The notes beneath the pieces are model-generated. The model was given only the letters and a program-made list of their open reading frames with translations. It had not been told where the DNA came from and did no database searches. This document shows positions 35,512-44,781 of a stretch of DNA of 64,000 bases, piece after piece. Positions within the stretch are counted from its first letter, which is position 1, and the number at the start of each line of letters is the position of its first letter. This DNA is from Pontibacterium sp964228735 (GTDB lineage Bacteria > Pseudomonadota > Gammaproteobacteria > Pseudomonadales > Balneatricaceae): NCBI RefSeq assembly GCF_964228735.1, contig NZ_CAXRBQ010000057.1, positions 1-64,000 on the forward strand, read 5' to 3'. The position numbers and the translations under genes were made by a program.

Positions 35512-36297
35512 TTAGTTGAGGCCTGCAAAGATGGTGCTGGCTTTGTTGATAGAATTCAGCAATTTTTCTGAGGAGCGGTTTACCAGGCCAGGCACAAAGG
35601 TATCACCTTTTGCTGGTTTAACCCGTTTGAACTGACGCTTGATCTTCTTGAGCGCCGCATCGGATTTACCCGCATCGATGTTGACCGGATCAATCCCTTC
35701 CATCAGATCCATCGTCTCCTGAAAGTCGGTGTAGCTGTTCTCGTAACTGCTACGGTATTTGTCCTGATAACCCCAGGCCATCAGAGCATAGGTGCCCGCG
35801 ATACGCTGGCTCAGCATCGCCTGACGGCCGCTCAGCCGGATCAGCTTGCTGTTGGCGGGTTGATTGGCAGTAATGATGGAGTCGATCACCTGTGCAGCGC
35901 TCTGCATCAGTGCTTCACTCTGTTCGCGTACGTTTTCCGCACTGTTTTTACTTGGGGCTTTGGTCAGCTCGGGTTTTAGCTTTTCCCACAGTGCATTTAC
36001 AGCACTGAGATTTGCGCGGGTGGCATCGTCGTTGGCGAAGCTGCGCAGTTCGCTCATATGAGAGTCAAAGGCCGAGATTGTTTCCCGTAGCTCGGTCTCT
36101 GCCTTACGTGCCCGGATGCCTTGGCCAACAAGGGCATAGTCCTTCAGCATCCGCTGGGTATACATACGGATTTCGCTGGCTTTTAACAGGGCCTCTTCCG
36201 GTGAGGCTATTTCGGCATGGGCGCTGCCTGCAAAGCTTAAGCTAAGCAGGGTAAGCAGTGTGCCGATCATCGTGAGAATATTCTTATTGTTCATCAT
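35512..36297 (-). CDS. Periplasmic PilJ-N-domain (type IV pili MCP N-terminal) protein
   Basis: 261 aa from ATG 36297; a GTG two codons earlier and an ATG one codon later are also possible. A signal peptide ends at SAHA (about residue 30). Two copies of the PilJ-N type motif follow: ASEIRMYTQRMLKDYALVG (about 41-59) and LSGRQAMLSQRIAGTYALMAWG (about 155-176). These resemble the S-R-Q/R-M-L-S-Q-R helices of the type IV pili MCP N-terminal domain and NarX-like sensors. It has no membrane anchor after the signal peptide and no signalling domain, so it may be a soluble periplasmic ligand-binding partner of the operon's MCP. It is the last gene of the operon. Confidence 0.8.
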   Translation of the reverse strand: MMNNKNILTMIGTLLTLLSLSFAGSAHAEIASPEEALLKASEIRMYTQRMLKDYALVGQGIRARKAETELRETISAFDSHMSELRSFANDDATRANLSAVNALWEKLKPELTKAPSKNSAENVREQSEALMQSAAQVIDSIITANQPANSKLIRLSGRQAMLSQRIAGTYALMAWGYQDKYRSSYENSYTDFQETMDLMEGIDPVNIDAGKSDAALKKIKRQFKRVKPAKGDTFVPGLVNRSSEKLLNSINKASTIFAGLN

Positions 36298-36330
36298 CTT
36301 CACTCTGATATTAAAATTCCTAAGATGGGG

Positions 36331-39300
36331 CTAACCCAGCAGGTTTTGAACCCGGCTAAGCAGTCCCTCCTCGGTCCAAGGTTTGGTTAGGTAGTCGGAA
36401 ACACCGGCGGTAGCGGCCTCTTCGCGGTGTTTCTCGGTTGAACGGGAGGTGATCATGATCACCGGTACGTCCTGAGTTGTGGCATTGTTGCGGATCGCAG
36501 ACGACAGCTCGATACCGGACATGCGTGGCATCTCCAGGTCGGTCAGGACCAAGTCGGGCGGATCTTTACGGATCTGGTTAAGTGCATCCAGGCCGTCAAT
36601 CGCGGTGGAGACTTCGTAACCGGTATCCTTTAGCAGCGTTGCCAGGGATTTACGGGCACTGATGGAGTCATCAACAACCATCAGCTTTGGCAGGTCCGGC
36701 ACTGCGTGTTGCTCCAACAGTTCCTGGTATTCGATACGAGAGGACTGCTGATGCAGGATACGTGACGGCAAGTCGATAATGGGTGCTGCTTCACCGTTCG
36801 CCAGAATGGTTACGCCAGGGATACCTGGGATATCCGGTACATACTGGCCCATCTCTTTAAAGACCAGCTCGCGGTGGGCAACGATCTCTTTCACCATCAA
36901 GGCGACTTTTTCGCCCTGACCCAGGTTGATGATCAGCACCGGATGGATGGCACCTTCGGTGTATTCAACGCGGGGTTCAGCCAGCAGCATCTCGAGACTC
37001 AGCAGCGGATACTCCTCTTCGCCGACCACGAAACGTTCGCCGTTTTCGCTTTCGCGACGTTTGCCGTCGAGGGAGAGAATACTCTGTTCGATTCCGTGAC
37101 TGGAGAGGGCTACAAGCTGGCGGCCTGCACGCACCAGCAGGGCACGTATCATTAGGGAGCTGGACGGCATCTTCAGCTCAAAGCGTGATCCCTGTCCTCG
37201 TTCGGAGTCGATGTTCAGGGTGCCCTGCATACGCATGATCTGCTGGTACACCACATCCATGCCGATACCTCGACCCGAAAGCTGGCTGACTTCGTCGCTG
37301 GTGGAGAAACCCGGTACCAGGATCAGGCGCTGCAGTTCCGCATCGCTGAGCATGGTGTGCTCTTCGATCAGGCCTTTTTCACCGGCTACGCGGCGGATCT
37401 TGTCGGTGTCGATACCGGCACCGTCATCGCTACAGCTCACCAGGATCTGGTCGTTCTCCTGCACAAAGCGCAGGGTCAGAGTGCCTTCCTCCGGTTTACC
37501 GGCCGCCCGGCGCTCTTCCGGTGTTTCCAGGCCGTGGTCGACCGCGTTACGGATGATATGCATCAGCGGGTCGGTGAGCTGGGCCAGAATCTGGCTATCG
37601 ATCTGTACCTCTTCCCCCTCAATCACCAAGCGTGCCTGCTTGCCCGCGGCACGGCAGGCCTGGCGCATGATGCGCTGTACACGGGAACTGATCGTTTTCA
37701 CCGCAACCAGTCGGGTGCTGAGGATGTTTGCCAGGTTCTCTTTCTGCAGACCGGTCTGGGTTACGTGCAGATCGGTCAGGTTACGGATCTGTTCATCCAT
37801 CTCCTGCTCGACTTCACGGACGTCGGCCGCGGATTCGTGCAGGCGGGAGAGGCTGGTGTGCATCTCGTTGTAGTTGTCCATCTCCAGCGGGTCGAAGCCC
37901 TCGGATGCCGGATCAAGCTCGGGATGCAGGGTGTAGTATTCGTTTAGCTGCTGCTCCAGTTCGAAGATGATCCGCTGCAAGTGACGCTGACGTTCGCGGT
38001 TAACACGGGTCAGGGTACGCAACTGGGTGATCGATTCGTCGACCTGAGAGGTGAGGGTGTTGGATTCCCCGGTAATACGGAACAGGGTATCCAGCAGCGA
38101 CTGAGGAACACGCAGGAAGTTTTCTTCACGGCGGGTCTGGCCGTCGGATTCAGCAAACTGTTGTACAGTGGTTTCTGTCTTGGTGTCTGCCGTCGGTGCT
38201 TTGGATTCAGCACGTGCACCTTGGGCGGCAGCGGCGCCTTCGGTTTTCAGCAGGTAGGACCAGTCCAGAACGGTTTGCAGTACCTCCAGCGCGTCTTCTG
38301 GAGGGGCGGCATGCTCGGTCACCGCTTCGCCCATCGCCGCCAGACAGTCGGCCGCTTCCAGCAGATCGTCCTTCAGCTGTTTCCCCGGCAGCAACTGGCT
38401 GTCCACCAGTGTATCGAGGATATCCTCCATACTGTGGGTCAGGTTGGCCAGTCCCTGAATGCCCGCCATGTTGCCCAGGCCCTTGATGGTATGGGCGATA
38501 CGACGGGCGGCATCCAGGTTGGTCAGGCTGTCCGCTTCGATCATCTGCTGCAGGTTACTGAGCAGATCCTCGGTCAGCGTTGGCAGCTCCGCCACCAACA
38601 TATCAAACAGGTTCGGGTCGAGATCATCCTGTACCGTAACGCTGATGTCATCCGCGCTAGCAGTTTGTTTGACGATCTCATCGACTGTACGGACTGAAGC
38701 CAGGGCCAACATGCCACGCAGGAAGGCGGCTTGATCTTCGCTTAGCGGACACGGCAGGGCAGGGCTTGCGCACAGGTCGATCAGGGTGTTCTGGATCTCT
38801 TGGTTTTCAATCTCACCGAGGTGTTCCTGAACAGTACGCAGACACTGAGTCAGCTGTTCGTAGGTATCATCGTGGGACTGGCTGTGCTGTTGTTCCAACA
38901 GCGACAGGTTCAGCTCCAAACCACCCAACAGCATGTGAATGCCGCGCAGGTGCAGCGTATCCAGCGCGCGGCGGATCGGTGTCAGGGCTTCGATGGTATC
39001 GGTTGGCAGGCCGCTGTCATCGGTGTCGCTTTGTTGCCAGCGTTCAACCAAGCTGCTGAGTGATTCGGTCAGCATTTGTAGTACGGCAGGATCGACGTTT
39101 GGTCCGGCCTCTTCCAGCAGGCCAAAGTCGATCTCACAGAATGTATGCGCTTGCTCCGAGTTTTCTGACGTCGGCTCTGCGGGCGTCTTTTCCTCAGCAG
39201 TTACTTCTTCCACCGGCACCAACGTATCGATCTCAGCGTCGAACTGCAGACGCTGGTGGTCCTCGTCGAGGAGCTCTTCCAGGAACTCTATATCGTCGGT

Positions 39301-40242
39301 AACTACCGGCTCCGGCCAGCCGCTGTCGCTAAGTGAGGCCAGAAACGCCGCGGCACTCTGGTCTGACGGCGCCCGTAAAAGGGTTGTGAGCGCTTCAGTC
39401 AGATTTCGAGGAAGTGTGTTGTCGCTGGTGTCCTGACCCAATAGCTCGGCGGCAAGGGCGCAGCTGTCAGCAAAACCTGAAAGTTCCGCTTCGCTAAAGC
39501 GATCAACCAGGTCGTGCAGGATGTTGATCTGTTCAGCGTTGTCTTCAGTTGAAGCCAACAAACGAGCAGCTTGTGCAATAAGTGACTCTTCAATAAGGGG
39601 CTCTTCTGAAGGCAACTTTGGCTGAGTTGCGGATTGTGCTTCCGCTTCCGGAGTTGTTTGCGGTTCAACAGGCGTGTGCGCTGTGCTATTTAGCTCGTTA
39701 GCGCGTTCTGGCAGTGTCTCCTTTACCAGATGCACTTCGTCGAGCTCGATGTTCTCTTCTCTGGCATCTTCACCAACCAGCACCACTTCGGTCAGCTCTA
39801 TCGCATCTTCGTCTGCGGAATTTTCTGCGCTGTTCAGGCGCAGAATATCGTCCTGCAGGATTTCGGAAAGAAACTGCGTATCATCGTCGGCGACCGGCTC
39901 AGGCCAGCCGCTGTTACCCAGTAGCGATGTGAGCTGCTCGATGGCAGTCTGGTCACCCCGGCTCAGTGCGCTAAACGCGCCGGCCGCTTCAACCATCAGA
40001 TCCAGTGCGGACTGATCGTTGGGATAACGCTCTTCCGGGCAGACCTGGCTGAGCAGTTCACCGTAGAGGGCGAGGGCATCGGCAAGGCCGGTGAAATCGG
40101 CCTCGCTGGCTTTATCGATCAGGGTATACAGGCACTCGGAAAGTGCCTGATAGCATTGTGCTGTTTCATCGCCCGAGCTGCATAGAAATGCTCGCTGAGC
40201 GTCGAAAAGCTGCGCAACCTCTGTACGTACATCAAACGACAT
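36331..40242 (-). CDS. ChpA/CheA-type hybrid histidine kinase with C-terminal receiver
   Basis: 1303 aa from ATG 40242 (AGGTGG upstream). Layout: two related N-terminal segments of about 150 residues, each ending in SGWPEPV-DD-FL-E-L (about 115-135 and 300-325), a third degenerate copy ending in LSEDQAAFLRGML, then one canonical Hpt domain (AHTIKGLGNMAG, His about 582), a dimerisation region (about 700-830), HATPase_c (IIRNAVDHGLE, DDGAGID, GRGIGMD), CheW-like domain, and receiver (VDDS, phosphorylated Asp about 1232 in TDLEMP, final K in TKPW). It is the central kinase of a Pil/Chp-type pathway that in Pseudomonas controls twitching, surface sensing and cAMP. The degenerate N-terminal units lack the phosphorylatable His. 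Confidence 0.9.
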   Translation of the reverse strand: MSFDVRTEVAQLFDAQRAFLCSSGDETAQCYQALSECLYTLIDKASEADFTGLADALALYGELLSQVCPEERYPNDQSALDLMVEAAGAFSALSRGDQTAIEQLTSLLGNSGWPEPVADDDTQFLSEILQDDILRLNSAENSADEDAIELTEVVLVGEDAREENIELDEVHLVKETLPERANELNSTAHTPVEPQTTPEAEAQSATQPKLPSEEPLIEESLIAQAARLLASTEDNAEQINILHDLVDRFSEAELSGFADSCALAAELLGQDTSDNTLPRNLTEALTTLLRAPSDQSAAAFLASLSDSGWPEPVVTDDIEFLEELLDEDHQRLQFDAEIDTLVPVEEVTAEEKTPAEPTSENSEQAHTFCEIDFGLLEEAGPNVDPAVLQMLTESLSSLVERWQQSDTDDSGLPTDTIEALTPIRRALDTLHLRGIHMLLGGLELNLSLLEQQHSQSHDDTYEQLTQCLRTVQEHLGEIENQEIQNTLIDLCASPALPCPLSEDQAAFLRGMLALASVRTVDEIVKQTASADDISVTVQDDLDPNLFDMLVAELPTLTEDLLSNLQQMIEADSLTNLDAARRIAHTIKGLGNMAGIQGLANLTHSMEDILDTLVDSQLLPGKQLKDDLLEAADCLAAMGEAVTEHAAPPEDALEVLQTVLDWSYLLKTEGAAAAQGARAESKAPTADTKTETTVQQFAESDGQTRREENFLRVPQSLLDTLFRITGESNTLTSQVDESITQLRTLTRVNRERQRHLQRIIFELEQQLNEYYTLHPELDPASEGFDPLEMDNYNEMHTSLSRLHESAADVREVEQEMDEQIRNLTDLHVTQTGLQKENLANILSTRLVAVKTISSRVQRIMRQACRAAGKQARLVIEGEEVQIDSQILAQLTDPLMHIIRNAVDHGLETPEERRAAGKPEEGTLTLRFVQENDQILVSCSDDGAGIDTDKIRRVAGEKGLIEEHTMLSDAELQRLILVPGFSTSDEVSQLSGRGIGMDVVYQQIMRMQGTLNIDSERGQGSRFELKMPSSSLMIRALLVRAGRQLVALSSHGIEQSILSLDGKRRESENGERFVVGEEEYPLLSLEMLLAEPRVEYTEGAIHPVLIINLGQGEKVALMVKEIVAHRELVFKEMGQYVPDIPGIPGVTILANGEAAPIIDLPSRILHQQSSRIEYQELLEQHAVPDLPKLMVVDDSISARKSLATLLKDTGYEVSTAIDGLDALNQIRKDPPDLVLTDLEMPRMSGIELSSAIRNNATTQDVPVIMITSRSTEKHREEAATAGVSDYLTKPWTEEGLLSRVQNLLG

Positions 40243-40274
40243 AGTTACCACCTATAACTGGTCCTGATCGGTGA

Positions 40275-42413
40275 TCAGGACGCAGCAAGTTTAAACACAC
40301 TGATGGAACGCTGAAGTTCTTCTGCTGCTTGTACCAGCTCGTCAGACAGTTGCGCCTGCTGCTGCATCTCGGCGTTGGTTGCGTTGGAGGTTTCGCCGAT
40401 GTTGTTCGCACGCTCACGCAACTGCTCGGCCACCTTGGCCTGCTTAACGGAGTTTTGTGCGATGCGCATTACGGAATCTACCAGGGTCTGTGTAGTCGCA
40501 CGGGTTTCGTCCATACGCTCACCCGCTTCCTCCGCCAGACGGGTACCCTCGACAACGTCGGTGATTACGGTGTTCATTACGTTGATAGTATCGGCTGTCT
40601 CAAGCTGGATGTTGTTCACCAAACTTTCGATTTCCGCGGTCGCCTCTCGGGAGTTCTCCGCCAGACGCTGTACCTCGTCTACTACCACCATCAGACCGCG
40701 ACCGGCTTCACCGGCAGATGCGGCGTGCATACTCGCGTTCAGGGACAATACGTGGGTACGTTCGGAGATATTGTTGATCAGGTTTACGATACCGCCGATC
40801 TCCTGGGAACGTTCCCCCAGGCGTTTAATTCGTTTTTCCGCCTCGTGAATGGTCTGACGGATCTTGGTGATACTGTCGATAGTCTGGGATACGGAATCCA
40901 TCGCCGTCTCAGAAGTCTTGATCGCCTTCTGGGAAGCGTTGTTGGAGAGCAATGCCAGCTTGGAGATCAGCTCCATCGCCTTGATTGCAGAATCCAGGCC
41001 CTGCAGGGTTTCGAGGATCTCCTCCTGCTCGCGGGTTGCATAGTTCAGCACGGTTTCGGACTGCGATTTCACCTGTACCGACGCGTTGTTTACGCGGTTG
41101 GATACGGCGTTTACATCGTGCAGTACCGATTCGATGGAGGATGCCAGCTGGTTGATGGAGTCGGCAATCGCACCGGTTACGTCTTCCGCTACCGGTACAC
41201 GTACGGTCAGGTCTCGCTGACTGATTCGGAATACGTTCTGGATCAGTTCGATGATGGAGCTGTTGAGGCGGCGGTTCTCTTCCTCTTTCTCGGACAGCGC
41301 TTTTTCTTTCTCGTCCAGCAGGGCGTCAAGAATGGTTGCCAGCTGACCCAGTTCGTCGCGGGTTTCCAGTTCGCTTCGTGCGGTTACGTCACCTTCACGT
41401 ACGCGGTTTACCGTTTGCTGAATACGGTTGATCGGGTCGATTACGCCGTATTTTGCGATCGACATCGCTACCGCCATCGCCACGATCATCAGGCCCATGG
41501 AGATAAAGAAGTAGGTCACCATGTCCAGCGTATCGGCGGCCTGCTGATCTTCGTTCTGCATGTTGTAGACGCCGGTCAGCTTATCCAGCTCTTCGATCGC
41601 CGGTACCAGGTTCTGGATGATGAAGTGAACCTGACTGAACTGGGTGGAGCTTCGGTCGATTGCCGCAGACAGTTCCTCAAACAGCTCTTGCGCTTCACGC
41701 ATATTTTCCAGTACCGCCACCTTGTTCTGCTGGTAGCTGGTCACCTTGGCCGCTTCAAGCTGGTTGATCATGCGGGTCAGGTTTTTGTTCACCTGCTCGG
41801 TGGTTACTTCCACACCACCACTGGCGATATACTCGTCGATGGCGCTGCGGGTCTGGTCAAACTGGTCACGCAGCCAGGTGCGCTCCAGCCAGATGATCAG
41901 TGCATCGGTTTCCCACAGCAGGTCACGCAGCTCTTTCGCCAGACCTTCGCCAGAGGTCAGGCCCGCTTCCATCAAGGCCTCAGAACCGTCGTAGAAGGTA
42001 TCCTGGTAATCATCGATGAAGGCGTGGAACTCTTTGATCTGCTGTTTATCTTCTTCGGTTCGCAGGTAGCCTTGCAGCTTGGTGAGGTTATCGTCGATCT
42101 GTGCTGTCGCCGCGTTAAACTGGTTCAGCTGTTCCAGGTCTCGGTCGATCTGGAAACTTTTCTCGTAGAAACGGGCAAGGGCGATGTTGATCTCGATGCC
42201 GTTGATCAGCTTGGTAAATTCAGCCAGCTCGTTGGATCGGACCTGCGCTTTCTCCTCGATTACGATGGTCTGATAGTAAGCTGCGCCCATGAACGTCAGG
42301 CCGATTACCAGGAGGGCCAGGGACATAAAGAACTTGGTCGGTATCTTAATGTCGCTGAAGCTCTCAATCTTCCTGGACTCCAATAAGCTGTCAGATTCCA
42401 AAAACGAACTCAT
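40275..42413 (-). CDS. PilJ-like methyl-accepting chemotaxis protein
   Basis: 712 aa. It has a short cytoplasmic N-terminus, membrane helix 1 (about 28-48), a long helical periplasmic domain (about 50-305), membrane helix 2 (about 308-330, FFISMGLMIVAMAVAMSI), HAMP (about 335-385), a second HAMP-like segment (QNVFRISQRDLTVRVPVAEDVTG, about 395-440), and an MCP signalling domain with hairpin tip ISERTHVLSLNASMHAASAGEAGRGLMVVVDEVQRLAENS. The tip differs from the E. coli consensus in the PilJ manner (VLSLNASMHAA). It is the receptor of the Chp-like operon, 32 nt upstream of chpA. Confidence 0.9.
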   Translation of the reverse strand: MSSFLESDSLLESRKIESFSDIKIPTKFFMSLALLVIGLTFMGAAYYQTIVIEEKAQVRSNELAEFTKLINGIEINIALARFYEKSFQIDRDLEQLNQFNAATAQIDDNLTKLQGYLRTEEDKQQIKEFHAFIDDYQDTFYDGSEALMEAGLTSGEGLAKELRDLLWETDALIIWLERTWLRDQFDQTRSAIDEYIASGGVEVTTEQVNKNLTRMINQLEAAKVTSYQQNKVAVLENMREAQELFEELSAAIDRSSTQFSQVHFIIQNLVPAIEELDKLTGVYNMQNEDQQAADTLDMVTYFFISMGLMIVAMAVAMSIAKYGVIDPINRIQQTVNRVREGDVTARSELETRDELGQLATILDALLDEKEKALSEKEEENRRLNSSIIELIQNVFRISQRDLTVRVPVAEDVTGAIADSINQLASSIESVLHDVNAVSNRVNNASVQVKSQSETVLNYATREQEEILETLQGLDSAIKAMELISKLALLSNNASQKAIKTSETAMDSVSQTIDSITKIRQTIHEAEKRIKRLGERSQEIGGIVNLINNISERTHVLSLNASMHAASAGEAGRGLMVVVDEVQRLAENSREATAEIESLVNNIQLETADTINVMNTVITDVVEGTRLAEEAGERMDETRATTQTLVDSVMRIAQNSVKQAKVAEQLRERANNIGETSNATNAEMQQQAQLSDELVQAAEELQRSISVFKLAAS

Positions 42414-42499
42414 TACCTTCGTACCTCGTCAGAGTTTATCCGTCTGCCTGTGCAGTCACAGGCGGCTACGGGGGCGTTGGCGTGGCGCCACCCGTGTCA

Positions 42500-42982
42500 T
42501 TAAAAGCGTTCTTTAACCGCAGCGAAAAACTGGCGGTGGTTCAGTTCAGCCCAGACCGTACCTTTGTGTTTTACGTAGCCGTGGGTGTGCGGGCGCAGCG
42601 CTTCACTCAGGTGACTGGCTGCGGTGTCATCCAATGGCGTTGGTGCTACAAGGGCGGCAGGGGGCTCAGATAGCAGTATGCCCACCATGTAAGGCTGCTC
42701 ATCCAGCAACAGCACCCAGCGCTGGGATTGATCGCGGGTGCCGGTATCACCGTCCTGGGCAAGGGCTGCCAAGTCAAACACCGGCACCGTTTCACCACGG
42801 TGGTTAATAAAACCGCTGAACCAAACAGGAGTAGTGGGGATACGGCAGATACGCGGGCGGCTGATCAATTCAGAATACAGTTCCCTAGGTACCATCAGGT
42901 GGTTGCCTGCCACTTCGAAACCGTGGCGGACTTCCTGAAAGTTTTCAGGCGGCTCTGTAAGATCGAACAGTTCAGCTTCCAT
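42500..42982 (-). CDS. PilI-like CheW-domain coupling protein
   Basis: 160 aa CheW-fold protein with GFEVAGNHLMVPRELYSELISRPRICRIP (split) and WFSGFINHRGETVPVFDLAAL, the NxRGxxxPVxDL signature of CheW/PilI. It links the PilJ-like receptor to the ChpA-like kinase. It lies between the PilH-like receiver and the receptor, in the same gene order as the Pseudomonas pilG-H-I-J operon. Confidence 0.88.
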   Translation of the reverse strand: MEAELFDLTEPPENFQEVRHGFEVAGNHLMVPRELYSELISRPRICRIPTTPVWFSGFINHRGETVPVFDLAALAQDGDTGTRDQSQRWVLLLDEQPYMVGILLSEPPAALVAPTPLDDTAASHLSEALRPHTHGYVKHKGTVWAELNHRQFFAAVKERF

Positions 42983-43048
42983 CTACCGTCTCCTTAGGTC
43001 GTCTCTTGCTATCGGGACTGACGCATTCCGTCCCGAGTCTGGCGCTGC

Positions 43049-43414
43049 TTACAGCAGCTCGCGTACGTGATTAAGAATCTCTTCGTCTTCGTACGGCTTA
43101 CCGACGACGGCTTTTGCTCCCTGAAGCTGTGCCCATACCTTGTCTGCTTCCTGGTTTTTGCTGGAAACAATCACAACAGGAATATCTTTAGTGGCTGCGT
43201 CCTGGGTGATTTGGCGACATGCGGCAAAACCGTCAACTTCTGGCATCACCACGTCCATAAAAATCAGATCAGGTTTCTCTTCCTGCGCTTTCTGTACGCC
43301 TTCGCTGCCGTTGGTGGCAACAATAACTTCTGCGTCGATGGAGTTGAGGAGTTTACAGATGTGCAATTGCTGAACTGTGTCGTCTTCAACTACGAGGATT
43401 TTAGGTGATGGCAT
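43049..43414 (-). CDS. PilH-like single-domain response regulator
   Basis: 121 aa receiver: VEDD (8-11), FMDVVMPEVDG with the phosphorylated Asp (about 54), IPVVIVSSKNQEADKVWAQLQGA and the invariant Lys in VGKPYED. The NQEADKVW stretch is close to PilH (DQETDKVW as recalled). It has no output domain. In Pseudomonas PilH limits pilus extension/retraction signalling as a phosphate sink or antagonist of PilG. Confidence 0.9.
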   Translation of the reverse strand: MPSPKILVVEDDTVQQLHICKLLNSIDAEVIVATNGSEGVQKAQEEKPDLIFMDVVMPEVDGFAACRQITQDAATKDIPVVIVSSKNQEADKVWAQLQGAKAVVGKPYEDEEILNHVRELL

Positions 43415-43474
43415 GTTGGGTCCCGTTCGTTTCTCTTGCTTATTCGCGAATTGACCGATTTAAAATCGGTTCTT

Positions 43475-44296
43475 TTAGTCTTTTTTAAATTCAGCTACCC
43501 AATTGGACACACGATTAATCACCTTCTGGAATTCATCCGGGTTAATCGGTTTTGTCAGGTAGGTCGAGCACCCGGACATAATGCCCTTCACCTCATCCAA
43601 CGGAGAGTTTTTGGAGGAGAGCATAATAATCGGGGTTTTTTTCAGTGCTGGTTGCTCGCGCATTCGGGTACAGGTTTCAAAGCCGTCGATACCCGGCATG
43701 ACGATATCCAGAAACATAAAGTCGTATTGGTTGCTTGCCACTTTATCCAGTGCGCTCTCGCCGTCATCGGCAAAGTCGATCTCAACCGCTTGGGGTAACT
43801 TCTGTAGTTCTGTTGCCAGGGCTTGTTGCATCGCATGGCTGTCGTCCACAACCAGCACGTTATAGCCGTTGCGTTCGCTGATGGTCTCTTCCGCTGCGCG
43901 GTGTGCGCTTTCCGCCTGGGCTTCATACTTCTGGAACAGGTTCTCTTTGTCTTCACCTGTGCTCTCTGAATCCCCGGTGTTGTACTCCTCGTTCTCGGAG
44001 GTCATCTGGTCCAGGGTGCGAACAACGCGGGAAGAGACAAGCGGGTAGCCCAGGTGGGAAAGGCCGGTATCTGTGGGTTTCTCTTTGGAGACGACGATCA
44101 GGCGAGACTGGTAGCCGCGTGGCAGTGCGGCAATTGCTTCGGCGTCGAGATTTTCAATGCCAAAGACAAGTAATAGGTCTGGTAGGTTGTTAGGGTCAAA
44201 CTCGGTCAGCAGGTAGCGGTTATTTTTGGAGAGCTTGAGAATTTTTTCGAGTTTAACCAGCTGGTCGGCAGGAAAACCAAACGATCCGATATTCAT
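43475..44296 (-). CDS. PilG-like response regulator with extra N-terminal domain
   Basis: 273 aa. Residues 145-265 are a receiver: VVDDSHAM, FLDIVMPGIDG (Asp about 191), MLSSKNSPLDEVKGIMSGC and YLTKPINPDEF. Residues 1-100 form an additional alpha/beta segment, possibly a degenerate receiver, that I cannot name, joined by an acidic linker (NTGDSESTGEDKENL). Pseudomonas PilG is only about 135 aa, so the N-terminal half is an addition. First gene of the leftward operon, with AGGA 6 nt before its ATG. Confidence 0.85.
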   Translation of the reverse strand: MNIGSFGFPADQLVKLEKILKLSKNNRYLLTEFDPNNLPDLLLVFGIENLDAEAIAALPRGYQSRLIVVSKEKPTDTGLSHLGYPLVSSRVVRTLDQMTSENEEYNTGDSESTGEDKENLFQKYEAQAESAHRAAEETISERNGYNVLVVDDSHAMQQALATELQKLPQAVEIDFADDGESALDKVASNQYDFMFLDIVMPGIDGFETCTRMREQPALKKTPIIMLSSKNSPLDEVKGIMSGCSTYLTKPINPDEFQKVINRVSNWVAEFKKD

Positions 44297-44781
44297 CTTT
44301 TATCCTGTCTGAGTACTAATTTTAGATCACCGGGCATTCGTCAAAATACAGCCAGGATATCCACGCCTGAGATTAACGGTGCACCGAATGCGTGCCTAAA
44401 TCAGTACAGTATTATTCTTATTTTGTTCGGTAGCTCCTCTACCGAACTATTTTGTACACCAATACGGTTCCTTAGGACAAGTCGCAGGGCCTAGAAAAGG
44501 AGGGCAAATACGGCTTGTTATACGTTTGTTTAACACTGTTAAACGTTGCAAAGACGAATGCAGGTGCAGCAACTCCAGTTAATTGGGGTAAATGCAATGG
44601 CTCAAAAAAGTTAATCTGATCGCCAGTGATCGGTTCCCGCGCAGCTGAGGTCACGAAGCGTTGAATCTTTATCGCTTTTTATGCTTCCTATTGCGGCGTT
44701 ATACGGTGTTTTTATTAAGGAAAAACTAAAAAAGCCACGGCAAATGCAGTGGCTTTTTTGTGTCGTACTTACGGTGGCTGA
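44297..44781. promoter_or_regulatory. 485-nt region upstream of the chemosensory operon with palindrome and hairpin
   Basis: It contains a 23-nt hairpin GTTCGGTAG-CTCCT-CTACCGAAC (44425-44447) in A/T-rich flanks, and a 17-nt palindrome GTTTAACACTGTTAAAC (44528-44544) that looks like an operator. A minus-strand promoter for the Chp-like operon must lie here, but no clear -35/-10 pair stands out. The proS terminator occupies 44728-44759. No convincing ORF is present. Confidence 0.45.
44728..44759 (-). terminator. Terminator of proS
   Basis: AAAAAAGCCACTG (minus strand) pairs with CCGTGGCTTTTTT around TTTG; strong stem and T runs on both sides, 23 nt after the proS stop. Confidence 0.88.

Noticed and set aside
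40329..42386. 685-codon open frame opposite the PilJ-like gene
   Set aside because: Antisense shadow; the sense strand encodes a complete MCP.
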